Below are positions 13,253 to 26,998 of a stretch of 64,000 nucleotides of DNA, piece after piece; the first letter of the stretch is position 1, and every line of letters begins with the position of its first letter. The notes beneath the pieces were generated by a model that worked only from the letters and a program-made list of their open reading frames with translations, made no database searches and was not told where the DNA came from. A program made the translations under genes and the position numbers. This DNA is from Cardinalis cardinalis (taxonomy: Eukaryota > Chordata > Aves > Passeriformes > Cardinalidae), in NCBI GenBank assembly GCA_014549065.1, contig JACDOX010000034.1, positions 3,577,191-3,641,190 of the forward strand. The letters are read 5' to 3'.

Positions 13253-16200
13253 TATATTCCCATGATAAAAAGGATCTCACTATTTTAAACAAAAATTTCA
13301 CCACATGAGTCCATGTAATTGAAGTTCAGCGTGCTTTAAGCTATAAATGCTTGAAAGGTGCTTTTAATATGCAAAGGAATACTAACCTAAAAAAACCAAC
13401 CAAACAAAAGAAAAATAGAGCAGATAATTAAAATGGGACCTGTCAGACTACTAATAATTTGAAAGGAAACAAATTTTACAGGAAAAGTCAGAAAAAATCT
13501 CTGTGTATCCTTGAAGCTAGTACTTGTGATCAGTAACTTTCTTTACTTTCTTCAACTACTCATAGTGTAATATCAGGAGTTGTGATGGAACCCCTTCATC
13601 ATACACTGTCTTAAAAATTGCTAGTTATGAAAAATAAGTGGATAATCCCAGTGAATTAATCTCTAGTTTGCTTTGAGGTTCATATCAAGAATATTCTTAA
13701 TGACCACACTAAATATTCCAAACTCTCCCTGTCAGCAGGAGGGTACTTGGCTAGAGACGCACACAGCTTTCACATGAGGGGAAGTTCCCTGGTGAAAGTC
13801 TCAAACAGATGCATAGGACTTACGAGGGCTCATTTTAGAGGACTGAACTTTTAACATTATTTTGATGCTTGTGTTACTACTGAATGATCCAGCCATATAA
13901 ATTAAATTATTTAAAATGTGTCTTTTTCATAATATAGATGCAGCCTCTGTAGCCACCAATCATAAACACTCATCCAAATTCACCCCCAGCAGTGCCCTTT
14001 TCACAAACGTCCAAGGACACCAACTCAACATTGCAGCAACATCTTTTCTGCCTTTGCTTCCCTCCCTTCCCTCAAAGGGCTCAAAACAATTCCAAATCCT
14101 CTTGCAACCTTTGACTGTGAGATTTTTTTGGTTGGGTTTTGTCCTTATTATTTTCCCTATGTACAAATCCAAACAAGACACGGTCCCACTTAATTCCATT
14201 ACAGTGGATAATTATGACAACAACAATCAATAAAAGCCCAGAATCCTTCTAACATCCTGCCCTTGAAACGAGAGGCAGCAACCTCTCGCTGAGATTCCAA
14301 ACAGGAACTATACTAATGCACTTAGAGATGGAAAATCACTCCTGGCTTTCAATCTCTCTTTTTTTAAAGAAAATAACTGATGCATGTTTGCTCTACTTTC
14401 TTGAGAATATACAGTTACAGACAATACTGAATACAGACAGGAAAGAATGAGAAATAAACACCTCACTTTGATTACCAGGGTAGATGTACAGTTCTCAAAT
14501 AAGTTTAATTCTCAAGAATTAAACACAGATCTATAGCTGACCCCTCTAACATTAGGTTGACAGATACATGGACAACCTGCTTGCATTCTGAGAAGATCAC
14601 AAAGTGTTTTGCTGCACTTAACACATGAACTTGCTGCCATGCAAGTTCATTATGATTANGTTCATTACAAACACAGGTTGTTATCAGCTTGAAGTGGAAA
14701 GGGAAGCCTGTGAGCAATAAGGTGGGGTGGAACAGGACCAGAGAGTGTCATCGCTCGATGGATGAAGTGTGAAGGCATGCAACTCAGCCTGTGCTCCTGT
14801 GTCCTGAGCCAAGGACATACACCTCAGGAAGATAAAGTCAAGCAAAATGAAGTGAATGACTGCCTCCAGAATGAAGAGGAATTGAAAATCTCTGCCCCAG
14901 CAGATATGTCCAAGCAGGAATAAATATGCCCTGTGGATTTTTGTGATAAGGGCTTTTTGTAAATGACTTTGCTCCTGGTTTGCACAGAGCTAGAATGGAG
15001 TGATTTTAAAAGCCAAAGTGTATATCTGCTATAATACCCAAGTCAATTACAGCTCTAACTCACTTCAGAGAGCTGACAGCAGAAGGTGTGGGCTCAGGTA
15101 CCTGTCTGAATACCATTGGTTTTGTCATCATGACCACTAGACATGAAATAAAGTAAACCTTAATCATGCTAAGCCAACAAGTTGATTGTAAATAAGGGGG
15201 GGCACAGAGCAAGGCAATCTGGCCAGTCGTCATTAATGTTAATCAGTAAAACTCAGCCTCCAAAATCATGCTCAGACACAATAAAATATCACAAGATATT
15301 CCAGTGAGGGGCAGATCCAAAGACTACCTTCACCTGTAAAATGTAAATATTTTGAAGAATAAAGTCATGCAGCTGCTAAGTTTGCTGAAGATGATCAGCA
15401 TGTACCCTTCTATTGACTGTGGGAGGCACACTGGAGGCTGACAAGGCATGGTATATTTGAATCTCACTCCCATGTCTTCAATGCTCCCTAGTACTAAACA
15501 ACTTTTTATACATAACACTTACAGAGAAAATTTAGGCTTCATAGATGTTTTCTTTTATCTCTGATAGTGAAAAAAACATTTACTTCCTGTTCCATACTGT
15601 GTTGTTGATACTACTGACATAGGATCATTCTTTCTTAAAGAAGGATGAATATTTTTTAAAGAGAACTGAACAGCTACCAAAGAAGTTTATTTTCCCTCTA
15701 TGTAAAAGACAAGTACTTTATTTCTAGAAATGAGCAAAGTGTATGAGTTCAAGTAGAACTTGGTTCCTCTTCTTGATGTAGTTAAAATTGTCTATCTCTT
15801 GCATTGGTTCGCTCACCATCTTTACATTGAGCAAAATTAAGATCCCTGTTTTGTTCTTTGTCTCTCTTTGTTGCTTTTACACACAGACTAAATTAAGAGA
15901 TACGAATTATTCAGGTACATAAAACATACAAATTTGAAAAGCTTCTGTTGTAATTGTTGCTACATGGAACAGCAGCAAATTTTAAAGTTCATTTATGCAT
16001 GTTTACTTGCTTTGTGAGTCAATAGAGTTACAGTGGCATATACAATAAAATCAGAAGTGTTAACGTTTTCCTGGACCAAAGCATACATTTTAGTTTTAAT
16101 GGTACTCTTTCTATTTCAGCTATACTCTTATTTTAATATTAATTTTTAACTTAGATGGCTTTAGTTATGGGAAGAACCTTATCAGAGAAGGGAAACATAC

Positions 16201-16512
16201 AAAGGAAAAAACCTGGACTACACACAGTTAAAATTTTCAAATTTTGCACTTATTGAAAAATCAATACAGGAGATTATTATTGTATTGCTTTCTGGAAACA
16301 CTGGTCTTCAAGCCTAGGCACATCTCCTTCATGGCAAAAACTGCAAAGTAATTTTATCACAAAAGATACTGTAGGATGGTGTTGCAGTAACTAAGGAACC
16401 AATTTTAGTAACACAAAAACAAATGTTGGAGGAAAACCAGGACTGAAATATGAAAACCATTTTTAGGCATGGTAATTTCTGTCAGAGTTTGCTGCAATTT
16501 AAAAAGAAACTC
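13253..16512. other. Unassigned AT-rich DNA
   Basis: Nothing recognised. The longest open frame, 105 codons at 13,916-14,233 on the plus strand, is overlapped by a 79-codon frame on the other strand and has no known motif. Confidence 0.5.
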
Positions 16513-16579
16513 ATTGATGATGATGATGATCATAATGATGATCATAATGATGATCATAATAACAATGATGATGATGATT
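16513..16579. repeat. (GAT)n microsatellite with 12-bp higher-order unit
   Basis: A GAT trinucleotide repeat whose centre has become a 12-bp higher-order repeat (CATAATGATGAT, about two and a half copies), flanked by plain GAT units. The self-complementary ATGATCAT recurs at unit joins. Confidence 0.9.
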
Positions 16580-17298
16580 ACAGTTTAATATGAACTGAAA
16601 AAGATCTGATCTTCTATCGCATGAGTTGGGCTACTGGTATGATGAAGTCTTTGTTCAACTACGAAGTGTGGACACATTATCAAATAAAATATCAGTATAA
16701 TCTCATCCAATCTTCATCTTTAAGTCTATATACCACAGTCCTGTGACACTAAAGATAAATTACAGAATAATTTATCCTTTTTTAAACATTCAGAATATGA
16801 GTAGCCAAAGACTAATCCTGTGTTTTGGTTGATTTGCATTCAAACCACTAGTTTCCAGTACATGGGTCTTTCGGTAGAATGATTGTGATATACTTGTGAG
16901 ACAGTTGTGACATTCTCAAAAGCAGTCTCCCCTTATCTATTTTACATAACATTCCTACAATTATATCTGAATGCTTCACTGTCTTCAGCATATAGTAGAA
17001 CAATAAAAAAAAAAAAAAAGGTTTAAAAGAGGTCTTAAGAGGTCACTTAAAGCATTCTATCAAAAAGACTGTGTTATTTCTGACATATTTGTGTTAGAAG
17101 TTTCGGATTAATCTTCCTTATCCTTCCTATACAACTGATTCAACCTTTTAACTGCATTTAGATTTAAAAGTGATTTCTTAACTTCCTACCCAAAAAGTGC
17201 TTCATGGCAATATAAATTTACTTTTTCATGTCTTGTCTCTTGTGATTATAGAAAAAACATTTGCTCCTCTTTGTGCCAACAATTTATGTAGTTGAAGC
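16580..17298. other. Unassigned AT-rich DNA with A-run
   Basis: Nothing recognised except a run of about 16 A at 17,004-17,019. Confidence 0.5.
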
Positions 17299-17560
17299 AC
17301 CATGAAGTTCAATACAGGGAGATGCCAAGTCCTGCCCTTAGGAAGGAATAAACCCAGGCAAAAGGACAGGGTAGGGGCAGCTGGCTAGAAATCAGTTCTG
17401 CAGTGGAGGACCCAGGGGTCATGGTAGTCACGGCTGAAGGTTGTTTTTTTTTCCTTAGACTGATTCAGTTTGTTCGTGCTGTACATAGACCATGTTCTGA
17501 ATCCTGTGTTCAGGCTTTTCTCTCTTCTCTAGACCATACTGGAGGGCAATATATTGAATT
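17299..17560 (+). mobile_element. CR1 LINE ORF2 C-terminal fragment, plus strand
   Basis: The first 145 bases match the avian CR1 segment after the reverse-transcriptase core ('ATGAAGTTCAATACAGGGAG', 'TGCCAAGTCCTGCCCTTAG'). After a short T-rich break the text 'CTGTACATAGACCATGTTCTGAATCCTGTGTTCAG' reads like the next CR1 block, normally encoding a 'RPHLEYCVQ'-type motif. The fragment at 20,750 contains nearly the same first block, so both come from one CR1 lineage. The right end is uncertain. Confidence 0.8.
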
Positions 17561-20500
17561 AAATATAGCTGAGATCTGCCTCCAGACTTCATGTATCTGA
17601 CATGACATAAACCTCAATAGCAGTTTTTTGGTTTGTTTTTTTTTTTTTCCTTAAGTATGGTGTTACAGCTACTAACCCACAGACATTGTTGCATCCTGAA
17701 CCTTTACTGTATAAGATGTGCAAAGGAGTTGAAGAATTGTGAGTATAGGGGAAGAGAAGTCGAGAGGATCCCCTCACTCCGTGTACTGGTAGAAAATAAT
17801 CTCCCCTATGGTCAAGGGCTACCGTTGATTCTACAAATTTGAGAGCCTTTCTTCTGCTCACACAACCCCAACTGAACCACAGAGTTTCATTCCTTTTGCT
17901 CGTTCTCCCTGACATTCCTTGTTTCCCTTCTTCAGGAGTTACCTCTGAAATGCTGAGAGTGATACAGATTAGTCTCCTAGGTTAAAAGTAGCAAAAAAAG
18001 CANGCTGCCACATTCAGAAAAAAAGTTCTCCTGCTGCTTGTAAAAAGGTTTACTTTCTATTACACTATCACCGGCATATTATATAGGATACCAGCCCCAG
18101 ATATTTGTAATTTGGGGAATTCCTGAGCTGGACATGTTTTCCATGTGCATAGGGAACTTCAAAAGGTTAATATTTCATGAATTTTTCTGAACACTTCCTG
18201 AGCACAGGTGTACTCTTAGCAGGAGTAATATCTGGTGACAAGGCATTCACCATACATACCATATATACATTACATATTCTTGTACTTTTAATATTTTTTT
18301 TAAAAACTGCATCTGATGCGCTCATGTGCTGGAAGTGGAACTGAGAATCCAGTTTGTAATAATCTTCCCCAGAGCACTACCTTTGTGGCTTTGCTGGGGA
18401 CCAAGCTGCTGCTAAGTCAAGGTCAAGAGCGACCTTTCAAGAAAGACAAAAGCAAACAGGTATAAAACACAGAGTTTTCTAGAACTCATCCACGTGGGAT
18501 AGAATCACTAAAATTCTACAATTCTAAAGGAAAAAAATAGGACAGATAAAGATATTTCTACAAGGCAATGTTCAATATATGGAATAAATGAAGTTCTGTA
18601 TACAAATAGGGTTAGAAAGAAATTCAAGGGCTGATACACAACTTTCTGCATGCAAGCTGGAAGCCTAAATACAAAAATGGGAGTATTGCTCTGGATGGAA
18701 CAAAAGTATGTTGGAAACTTGGAGGAAGACAAATAGTAGAACATTCTGTTACCAGAATACAACATATGTAAGGAACCTAAATCTGGGAAGTATAANCCTT
18801 TTAAAATGCCAGCCCTTTTGTTTTCGTCTGTTTCCAGAAACAAATACTTAATTTCAGATTCATTTTTTTTCCCATATAGTGCAATAAATGTCAAACTCTG
18901 TTATAGTGGGATGGGACCATGTCTTGAATTGCTAGCACAAGGTATAATAGCAAAAGTGGTAGAAGAATGTGACTCCAAAATGATTGCTTGTTCAGAAGGA
19001 CATATTTCTAATTGCAAATATGTTGGCTTCTGTTTCCTTTAAATGGGACACAGCTGCTTTATGCTAGTCAAACCCTTTTTTAGGAACATAGAAAATGGGA
19101 GAAAATAAAGAATATTGCTTGAAGGAGACTAACTTTACTTTTATACCTAGAGCTAGGGAGCATGACTACAATTTCAAGCCTTTACCAACTAAGTTAAACT
19201 TGGCTGAAGGGTGTGTTTCAGACCTGAAACTCCCTCAGATACTCTGACTATGTAGCATATACACATGAAATAATAGGAAGATTTTCTTAACTGATCCTGA
19301 ATGAAAGATAACTTAGAAAAAGAAGAGAAAATAGAAGTGACAGTCATCTGAAAGAGATTCCAGGGGAGGACTTTAATCTCAAAGAAAAATTATTGGAGGG
19401 GATCAATTGATTCACAAATTGGTCAAAATAATGACACAGCCAGAAGGATTGTGGAGATCTCATAAAATACAGGTATGGACCCTAGTAGCAGAGATGCCTT
19501 GCTGAACCACTCTTAGTGATTAAGGAGTAATAAATCAAAGGATGTTTATCAGCCTTGATCAGAGATGTTAACTTGTTCTATATTTTTGTTTTTTGAAATA
19601 GATATTTACAAAAGACCTTAAAAACCTTTCTGCAGTTGCTGTGGTTGTTATGCTTGTGTATCTAAATATAGAAGTGAGAAGTGCATTTTCTTCTACACAG
19701 GGAAACAAGAGTCTATAAAAGAATGACCAAATGACCAATTGACTGCAAAAGGAATGTTCACAGGATATGTTCCAAATCTCCTGTTCCCATAAAAATATTG
19801 TATCATGGATTAGAAATAAATGTTATGAAACGAATAGTCTGTTAAATGTTTTTGTGTGCAAATATGGGGTGAAGAGAGATCTTTGCTGAACAAGCTTTAC
19901 ATCCAGGGAAGGAAAGAAAAAATTAATAACACTGGTATTGCTCTACATGTATTCTTTATAGATAAAGGAAAAGATATTACTTACGTTGCTAACACAATCT
20001 TTAGAAAAGTAATATATAACAAAAGAAAATCAAGAAAGTTATGTTCAACTGAGGAGAGATGTGTGACCCAGAAGTCAAAAAGTGGATAAAGAGGAACAAA
20101 GGGCTGCATATTGAGGCAATAACCCATCCATCCTCCTATTGAGAAGTTACCAATTCCATCAAGAAATGCTTTTGCCTAAATTTTTGACCTTTATTTATCA
20201 TTGTTAAATTATTTTTCTTTTAGCCGTTCAGTCATTTGCTATTTTTAAAGTTAAATTTGAAGAATAAAGACAAGAGAGGGGAAAAAAATAACAGCAAGAG
20301 CTCTTTCTGTTGCTGTTCTAATTTTATCTTTTTCTCCATGTATTTTGTGTGTCTGTTTTTGTATTACTGAAGCAGTTCTGAATTCTAATGATAAAGCACT
20401 TGGCTCAAACCCCACATGTGCAATAATAGGCTTAGTTACTCAGTACTTGTCCAGAATCTCAGAGAATTTCAAACCTTAACATATTTGGAAGCAGTGCATA

Positions 20501-20719
20501 TCTTATCCATGGTTTAAAACAATAAAGAAGAAAGTGTATGCCAGAACATGGAAGTTGTAACTTGATTTCAAAATACTTAAAGCAGGAAAGACTGATTTTT
20601 TTTTTTCAAAAAACAAAACGAAAATCAGTTGGAAAGTGAAAAAAAGGAAAAAGAAGAATTATCAGAAGGGAATGTGTCTGGCTAATACATCCCTTGGGTA
20701 TGCTGCCATTCAAAGGTTA
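17561..20719. other. Unassigned AT-rich DNA
   Basis: Nothing recognised. There is a T-run near 17,638-17,649. A 128-codon minus-strand open frame at 18,508-18,894 contains an ambiguous base and has no recognisable domain. Confidence 0.5.
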
Positions 20720-20962
20720 ATGAAGAAGCTGGATAAATGGGCAGGCAGGGCACCATGAAATTCCATACAGGGAGATGCCAAGTCCTGCCCTTAGAGAAGA
20801 ATAAGCCCAGGCTCCAGGACAGGCTAGGGGCAGCTGGCTTGAAATCAGCTCTGCAGCAAAGGACCAGGGGTAATGGTGGACAAGTTGAACATGATCCAGC
20901 AATGTGTCCTTGCTGTAAAGAAGGGAAATGGCATCCTGCCCTCAGCATATCTTGGTGTCTGG
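20720..20962 (+). mobile_element. CR1 LINE ORF2 fragment, plus strand
   Basis: The sequence has 'GAAGCTGGATAAATGGGCAG', 'ATGAAATTCCATACAGGGAG', 'TGCCAAGTCCTGCCCTTAG' and 'GACAAGTTGAACATGATCC'. These follow the order of the CR1 reverse-transcriptase C-terminal region, encoding a 'VDKLNM..QC' motif. The reading frame is broken. It is truncated at both ends and abuts a CR1 piece of opposite orientation. Confidence 0.88.
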
Positions 20963-20974
20963 GGTTGTTCCTTT

Positions 20975-21115
20975 CATGTGCAGGAATTTGCACTTCACCT
21001 TGTTAGATATCATGAGGTTCTGCCTGCTCTTTTCTCCAGCCTGACCAGGTACCTCTGGGAGGCAGGACAACCCTCTGGTGTGTTGTTCCTCCCAGCAACC
21101 AAAGCAGGGAGCTGC
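20975..21115 (-). mobile_element. CR1 LINE ORF2 fragment, minus strand
   Basis: On the plus strand this reads 'TTTGCACTTCACCTTGTTAG', 'ATCATGAGGTTCTGCC', 'TCTCCAGCCTGACCAGG' and 'CCCTCTGGTGTGTTG', the reverse complement of the CR1 segment just upstream of and overlapping the one seen in the previous piece. The two converge with about 12 bases between them. The right edge is uncertain because the similarity fades. Confidence 0.8.
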
Positions 21116-24100
21116 ATTCTGAAATCATGCCAGATCCTGAATTTCAGGGAGCTGATGGCACCTGAGGTGACAAGCAGCACCCTGTGTAACACTCTCCCTG
21201 GCTAGCTCTGAAGCAGATTATTCTCACACAATATGTCAGACATGCTCTCTGACACTCCAGATCATATGCAGAGATTAGATATTTGTCCATTCAGTGGGAA
21301 GAGGTCAAACTTACAAAAGCTAGGACTAACTGCATCTGATCTGTAGGAGACTAAGTTCCTTTTAGTTACTGGCAATGACTTTTAAGCCAAAACAGAAAAG
21401 AAGCTTCTATGACTAGAGGCAAAATGTGAACCAGTTCAGGTAATTCTCTTCTCCTCCGTCTGTTGATTGAGCAGCTTTTTTGAAAATCTCCTTCAGCCCA
21501 AAAAGCAAAGAATATGGAATTGAGAAATTCACCTGGAGGCAATCCCCATCTGCCTACAACCAGATCATGACCTGCCATAACCTCCACCTAGTTACAAGGT
21601 GCGCAGGTAGCCAGGGTGTGGGATTCAGCCACCATCTCTCCCCAGCAATTTAAAGTCAAGTATCCTCAGCAGCATGCTGCTCCTGGTCCTCTGCACAATA
21701 AACAGAACCTTTCATAACTCTAAGTTGCTAAAACAATGTTGTATAGAAAACAGTGCAAGGATTACAAACAGCAGTGCCAATGCTAATTAGGGTTAGCCAA
21801 GGCTTTCTCATTCATCCAACTAAGGGGACATATGGGAAATGTCATGTTGTCAAAGCAGATTCTTTGCTTATAAAAGTTGTGTGAAACATCAAAGCCAAGT
21901 AAAATAATAGCTGCATGCAACAAATGTGAAGTACAAGAGCTTCAGATAGCATATCTTTTTTTGCTGCCTGACAGGGGCTACAGTAAGAATGCATGCAAAA
22001 TTAAATCTACTGTGATGTCTATTGTCAAGCTGTAAGTCTGACTCTTCTTTTGAGACGTTATTCTAATTTTTGTATGAAAGATAGAGGAAAAAAAGCATTT
22101 AAATATTATTTTTAAATAAGACTGTTTTTATTTAAACAGCACAGAAAACCCTGGAATTGAAAATATTAACTGAAAAAAATGATACCTCATAAAAGCCTGA
22201 AACATTGCTCTTCTTATGGTTGCAGCTCAACTTTCTTCCTGGAGTCTGCAGGTTTGAATTAGAAGAAAGTTAAGAATTGTGATTGTTAATTACTACTTGT
22301 ACATAGACCTCTCTTATATGTGATGATTCTATGCAAATATTAGAAAAGGCATTTCACCTGTGTTAGGACTCATCTAAGAAAGAAACATTTTCAGTTGTTG
22401 CTACAAGTGGTCATGTGTATGTATACCATAAATACAACACTCAGGTACTTTCAGTGGCTCCTGGCCTCTCTTGGGAATAATAAATTAATTTTGAGGAGAC
22501 AAACAAAAGCTGGTGGGAGGGACCCACAGACAGAGATGGACATCTGNTTACCAGGAGAATGTGTAACAGGTTTTTATTATTGTAATGAGAGAAGAAGCAA
22601 GGCACTGAAAAGTATGTTAGATTCAAAATCTGAATGAACTGTTTGAGTTTTAAGTCTTGAATTTCTTAGTGTAGTTTTCATTAGCAATGCTGTTGTATTC
22701 CCGTTCACAGATCTTCAAAGAAAGATAAGTAGCTGAAATATAGACAGAGCCAGAGGTTTTCTCTCTATTTCTGATTCTCTACCTCCAAANCATGAAAAAA
22801 ACAAGATTTACAAGGGCAGAGGTTTTCTCTTTGTAATCTGGGTTACCCCATGCCAGATAATCCATCCCTTTTGGCTGTGGTTTCTGTTTTTTAGCCATTT
22901 TTTTTCTTCCTCTTGTTTGGTGAATGTGTTTTAGAGAGGTTATTTCCATATGTTTCCCATTTAACCTGACAGAACAGAGGCAAAAACACCAGTCAACTTT
23001 AACAAGTGCAACGTTTGTGGTTGCACAAAATCATACCTGCTGGCAAGCCTAACAGGAAGGCAAAGATGGGTTTTAAGATGTGCGTGGACCTTCAGAAGTT
23101 CAAGCCATGCGTGAGATTGTGCCACTCAATTAACAGGGAACCTGAGCTGGCTTGGGAACTTCTGGGTTATCTGAATCTCTGAGCTTGAGGAAGCACATCA
23201 GTAGGCTGTGTTAAGGCTGGCAATACCCTGGTGAAGCAGTGGGACCCCTTGGGAGCTGTTGTCACCTTTTGTGAACCACAATTGGAACTCTCTTCTTCCC
23301 TCAGTTCTCTAGAATATGTAATGTCTATCCTGCAGCCTTTGGGTATTTGAAGGTTTCCTGGCTGGTGTTTGAGATCAGAAAGAGTGGACGTATCTCTATT
23401 ATAGGAATACCAACCACTGCAGACCAACAGCTTCTCAGTGATTTTAAGGACTGAAAATAATGCAACTTCAATGCAACATTTGGGACTGCTCTTATTTTTA
23501 CACTGTCTTACTTCTTAACTGAGGCCGTGGCTTGAGTTGATAAATACTACATGAAAAACTATCTTTTCATTGTTCCTGCCAGAAATTGCTAGGATGGTGA
23601 GAAAACTCGTTATTAATAATCATAGAGTGGAAACTTGTTTTAATTAGTTGTGATTTGACTCTCAGTCTGAAGGGTTTGTAATGATTTATTCTTCTACCAG
23701 CCCTTTCTTTTAGTTGTGTGGTGGAATATGGAAGGCAGGGTCACCAAGAGAAACTGGGACTGTTTAGGGCCTGTAGATGGCATTATGACATTACTGCATT
23801 TCTGTTGACTAGCTCTGAACACATTAAAAATTATAAAGTACCAAGAGGTCATAAAGGTGTATAGCAGCTGTGCCACAGCTGATGAAGTTACATGACTGCC
23901 AACCAGCATCATTTAAATCCCTTAAAATATATCAGGTGCAATGCTTAGCTGCAGTTCAGTGTAGTAAGTGAATGCCATATAAACTATGAGTAATGTACTG
24001 AGTAATGCAATCTAACTGCTTCTCAGGAGAATTTGGCAGTGGCTTTAGTCAACTAAGATTAGCAATTGGCAAATCAAAACTGGAAGCCTTTGTGTAGTCA

Positions 24101-24263
24101 ACAGTGGAAAAGGTCAAGACGTGCCTTAGGGCCTTCACTGTACTGGAATGTAGAAAGCAAAATGACCTGGCTACATTATGCTATTGATATTATGTCCTGG
24201 AAGTACCAAAGATATGTCACTAGAATATTATTGCTCTTTTTTCTTTTTTTTTTGTCTTGTCAG
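21116..24263. other. Unassigned DNA
   Basis: Nothing recognised. Open frames are under 90 codons with no known motif. Confidence 0.5.
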
Positions 24264-24369
24264 AATGCAGGGCAGAAAATGAAGATGCAGCTGAAAGTGG
24301 AAATANATACTTAAGGAAGTGTAGGATTCAGCTAGCATGCTCTCCTTCTTTCTGTGAATTAAGTTTCAG
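24264..24369 (+). other. Weak candidate exon, 106 bp
   Basis: A strong acceptor-like signal (a long pyrimidine tract ending TTGTCAG) precedes 24,264, and a donor-like CAG|GTCAGT follows 24,369. One frame is open across the segment. I know no matching protein. Such signals occur by chance in AT-rich DNA, so this is only a candidate. Confidence 0.15.
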
Positions 24370-26998
24370 GTCAGTAGTCTGTAACAAATCCTCCATTCCA
24401 GTGGGAGACAAGCTAGTGCATTACAACACAGAAACCAGACTAGCTTTTAAAATGCTTGTAAAAATGAGATTATATCTACCAGGATACATAAAAGTATTCA
24501 ACACATTAAATCAATAATATTTTTCTGACATTAATCTATCCTTTCTTATTTAAAGGGCATACCCTTTCAGCAGAGCTCAGCTACCCAAAAATTACCCTCA
24601 ACAAGCACAGTAAATGCTGAAATAATCATTATGACCTGAGATGAAAATTGTACTGTAGAGCTTATGTAAATCATAAAGCTTTCTTTTATGTTCCAAATAT
24701 GTTTATAGTTTGCTAGTATTCCTTACCATGGCGTTAATAGTTGAAATTGTAAGCAGAATTATGTTATGTATGTCAAGTATGACTGGGGAGTAATGGAATG
24801 GCTTACCACAGGGAATTAAAAGCAGGATATCAAACTGACTAGTCTTCAACTATAATTTTGGGGTTTCACACATTGAACAGGGGGTTATTTTGTACCAATC
24901 ACAGGCATGTTTATATAATCCAGACCTGCTCCTATGGTCTAGTTTTCTACCACAAGAAAAATCTTATCCTTATGCTTTTTGATAAGGTCAGTGATAATGT
25001 ATCAGAAGAATTAAGTGGTCCTGTTGAGCCAGAACCTCAGCAAAATACAACTGTTAATGACAGCAGAATCATTAGTGTCCTGCAGCGGAAAAAAACCCCC
25101 ATCTTCCATAGATTAGGTGACTGTTAATCAGAAATTGCATTGCATATAGATATTTGTCTATATGAAACATTTATATTTTCAATATTTACACTCAAGATTT
25201 TGACAGGATTAGGTTTACTTCAGATGAATTTTTTCCTGATGTCCTTTGAGCCATGTCTCCCAGGTGGCAAGATGCTCTTGAGACTGTTAGAGCTTTCTGC
25301 CTTTGAAACGCAGACTTGCATTCCTGGTTAACACACAGAGAACTGGAGCAATGAACTCCATAGGGGCATGAATCCATAAGAATGAGAAAATTGCTGTTAG
25401 GACAGACCTCAGAAACACATCTCTGTACAACAGTAAGCACAATCCATCCTCCATTCACTACAGTGGCTCCCTATGGAGTGCTGAATAGGCAGAGCAGAAC
25501 TTGCATCTCTCTGTCTTAGCAGCTCTGTTGGCTTTTTCATATCCAGCTGTCTGTCTTGCATTTGTGATGAAACATTGCTTCTTATGGACAATATCTGGGA
25601 TCTTGGACAGAATTTTCCTGGTGAAGTTCAATGTGGATTATTTTACTAGCTAATAGGTTAGAAATACATATTAATTACAATATGGGATATAACTAGAGTG
25701 AAGGGAAAAGCACACTCAAAAGAGTTGTATTTGATTTTGCTTGTATTGACACCATATATGACTATAGCTGTTAGAAGCCTGTTTTGGCTATTACTCATTT
25801 TATGCATTTTAGGAAAACTGTTCTGAAATGTACAGTGTAATTTTCTTCTCAGACAGAAGGTTAGTAAATGTTTTGCTGTGAGAAATGGAGTTTGCCTGCA
25901 TGATAGATAGTGACTGTGCCTGAGCATGGTGATTGTGTCTTAATGCTATGTTTCTTGTGGTGCTACTTAGCTGAAATACAGCTGAGTTTTGTGATCCAGA
26001 TCTGGCACTGAAGAACACTGCTTCTCTGCTGTCTATGAATCTGTGCAATTTAAGCAGTGGAACATGAGCCTTGCAAGTTCAAAACCATTTATATCAAGAA
26101 GTCATTTTCCTAGGTCAAATACAACTGTAACAATTAAATAGTATATACAGAACTGTATGTAACAGTTCTTGCATACTCACACATGCTCTGGATGACTTCA
26201 GTATTGACTGCTTTGAGCCCCCCCACTCTTAAATTTGTTATGAATAGATTCTCATTATAATTTTATTACCTCTCTAAGAGCATGTTTTCATTTAGAACAA
26301 CGAAGCAGGCATTCATGTATGAGTAATAATTAGACTGAGGTATTTAGGCTCTGCTTCTAATAAGAGACATAGAAAATAAGACATTTACTAATAATTGTAG
26401 GGAAGCAATCTAAACAGTGCCTCTATCATATTGAAAACCAGTGGGAAACTGGGGAGAACAAGGTCTATCTTAAATTATCAGTGCTGCTTTTAGTGTTACA
26501 TTACTTTAAATTCTAGCAATATCTTAGAGGTTCTGTCCTTCTTTAGACTTTATCAGTTTGTTCTTCCCCTTCTTCCTCTGCTGTCTGCAGCCTAGAAGTC
26601 AATGTGGTAGGGGAAATATTCAGCTCCTGCCACTCAGTGACAGCAGTTCAAAAGAGTGGCACTATCCCCACTGCCTGGAATGGATGACATTTGTCTTTGA
26701 AAGTAGGTGGTTGCAAACAAGCAAACATAAAACCTCTTATAAGTTTTTTTCTTGGGTTTCCCCAGTGCTGTCTTGATATCTTCTGCCGATTTGTTATGCC
26801 ACTATGGTCATTTGAGCTCAGTCTTACTCATTATCATATTTATTGTGTTTCTGCTGCGAAGCACTTCTCCATTACCATTAGCCTGGCACTGTTATACAGA
26901 GACAGGGAATGGGGGCCCTTGAAATTAGAGATGTTCTACTGTACAGTTTCTGAAAGCAGCAAACATCACTGACTGCCTTCTTCTCTCCCCCGCCACAG
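24370..26998. other. Unassigned AT-rich DNA
   Basis: Nothing recognised. A plus-strand open frame at 24,858-25,127 has a hydrophilic C-terminal third that looks somewhat protein-like, but there is no known domain. Confidence 0.45.
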
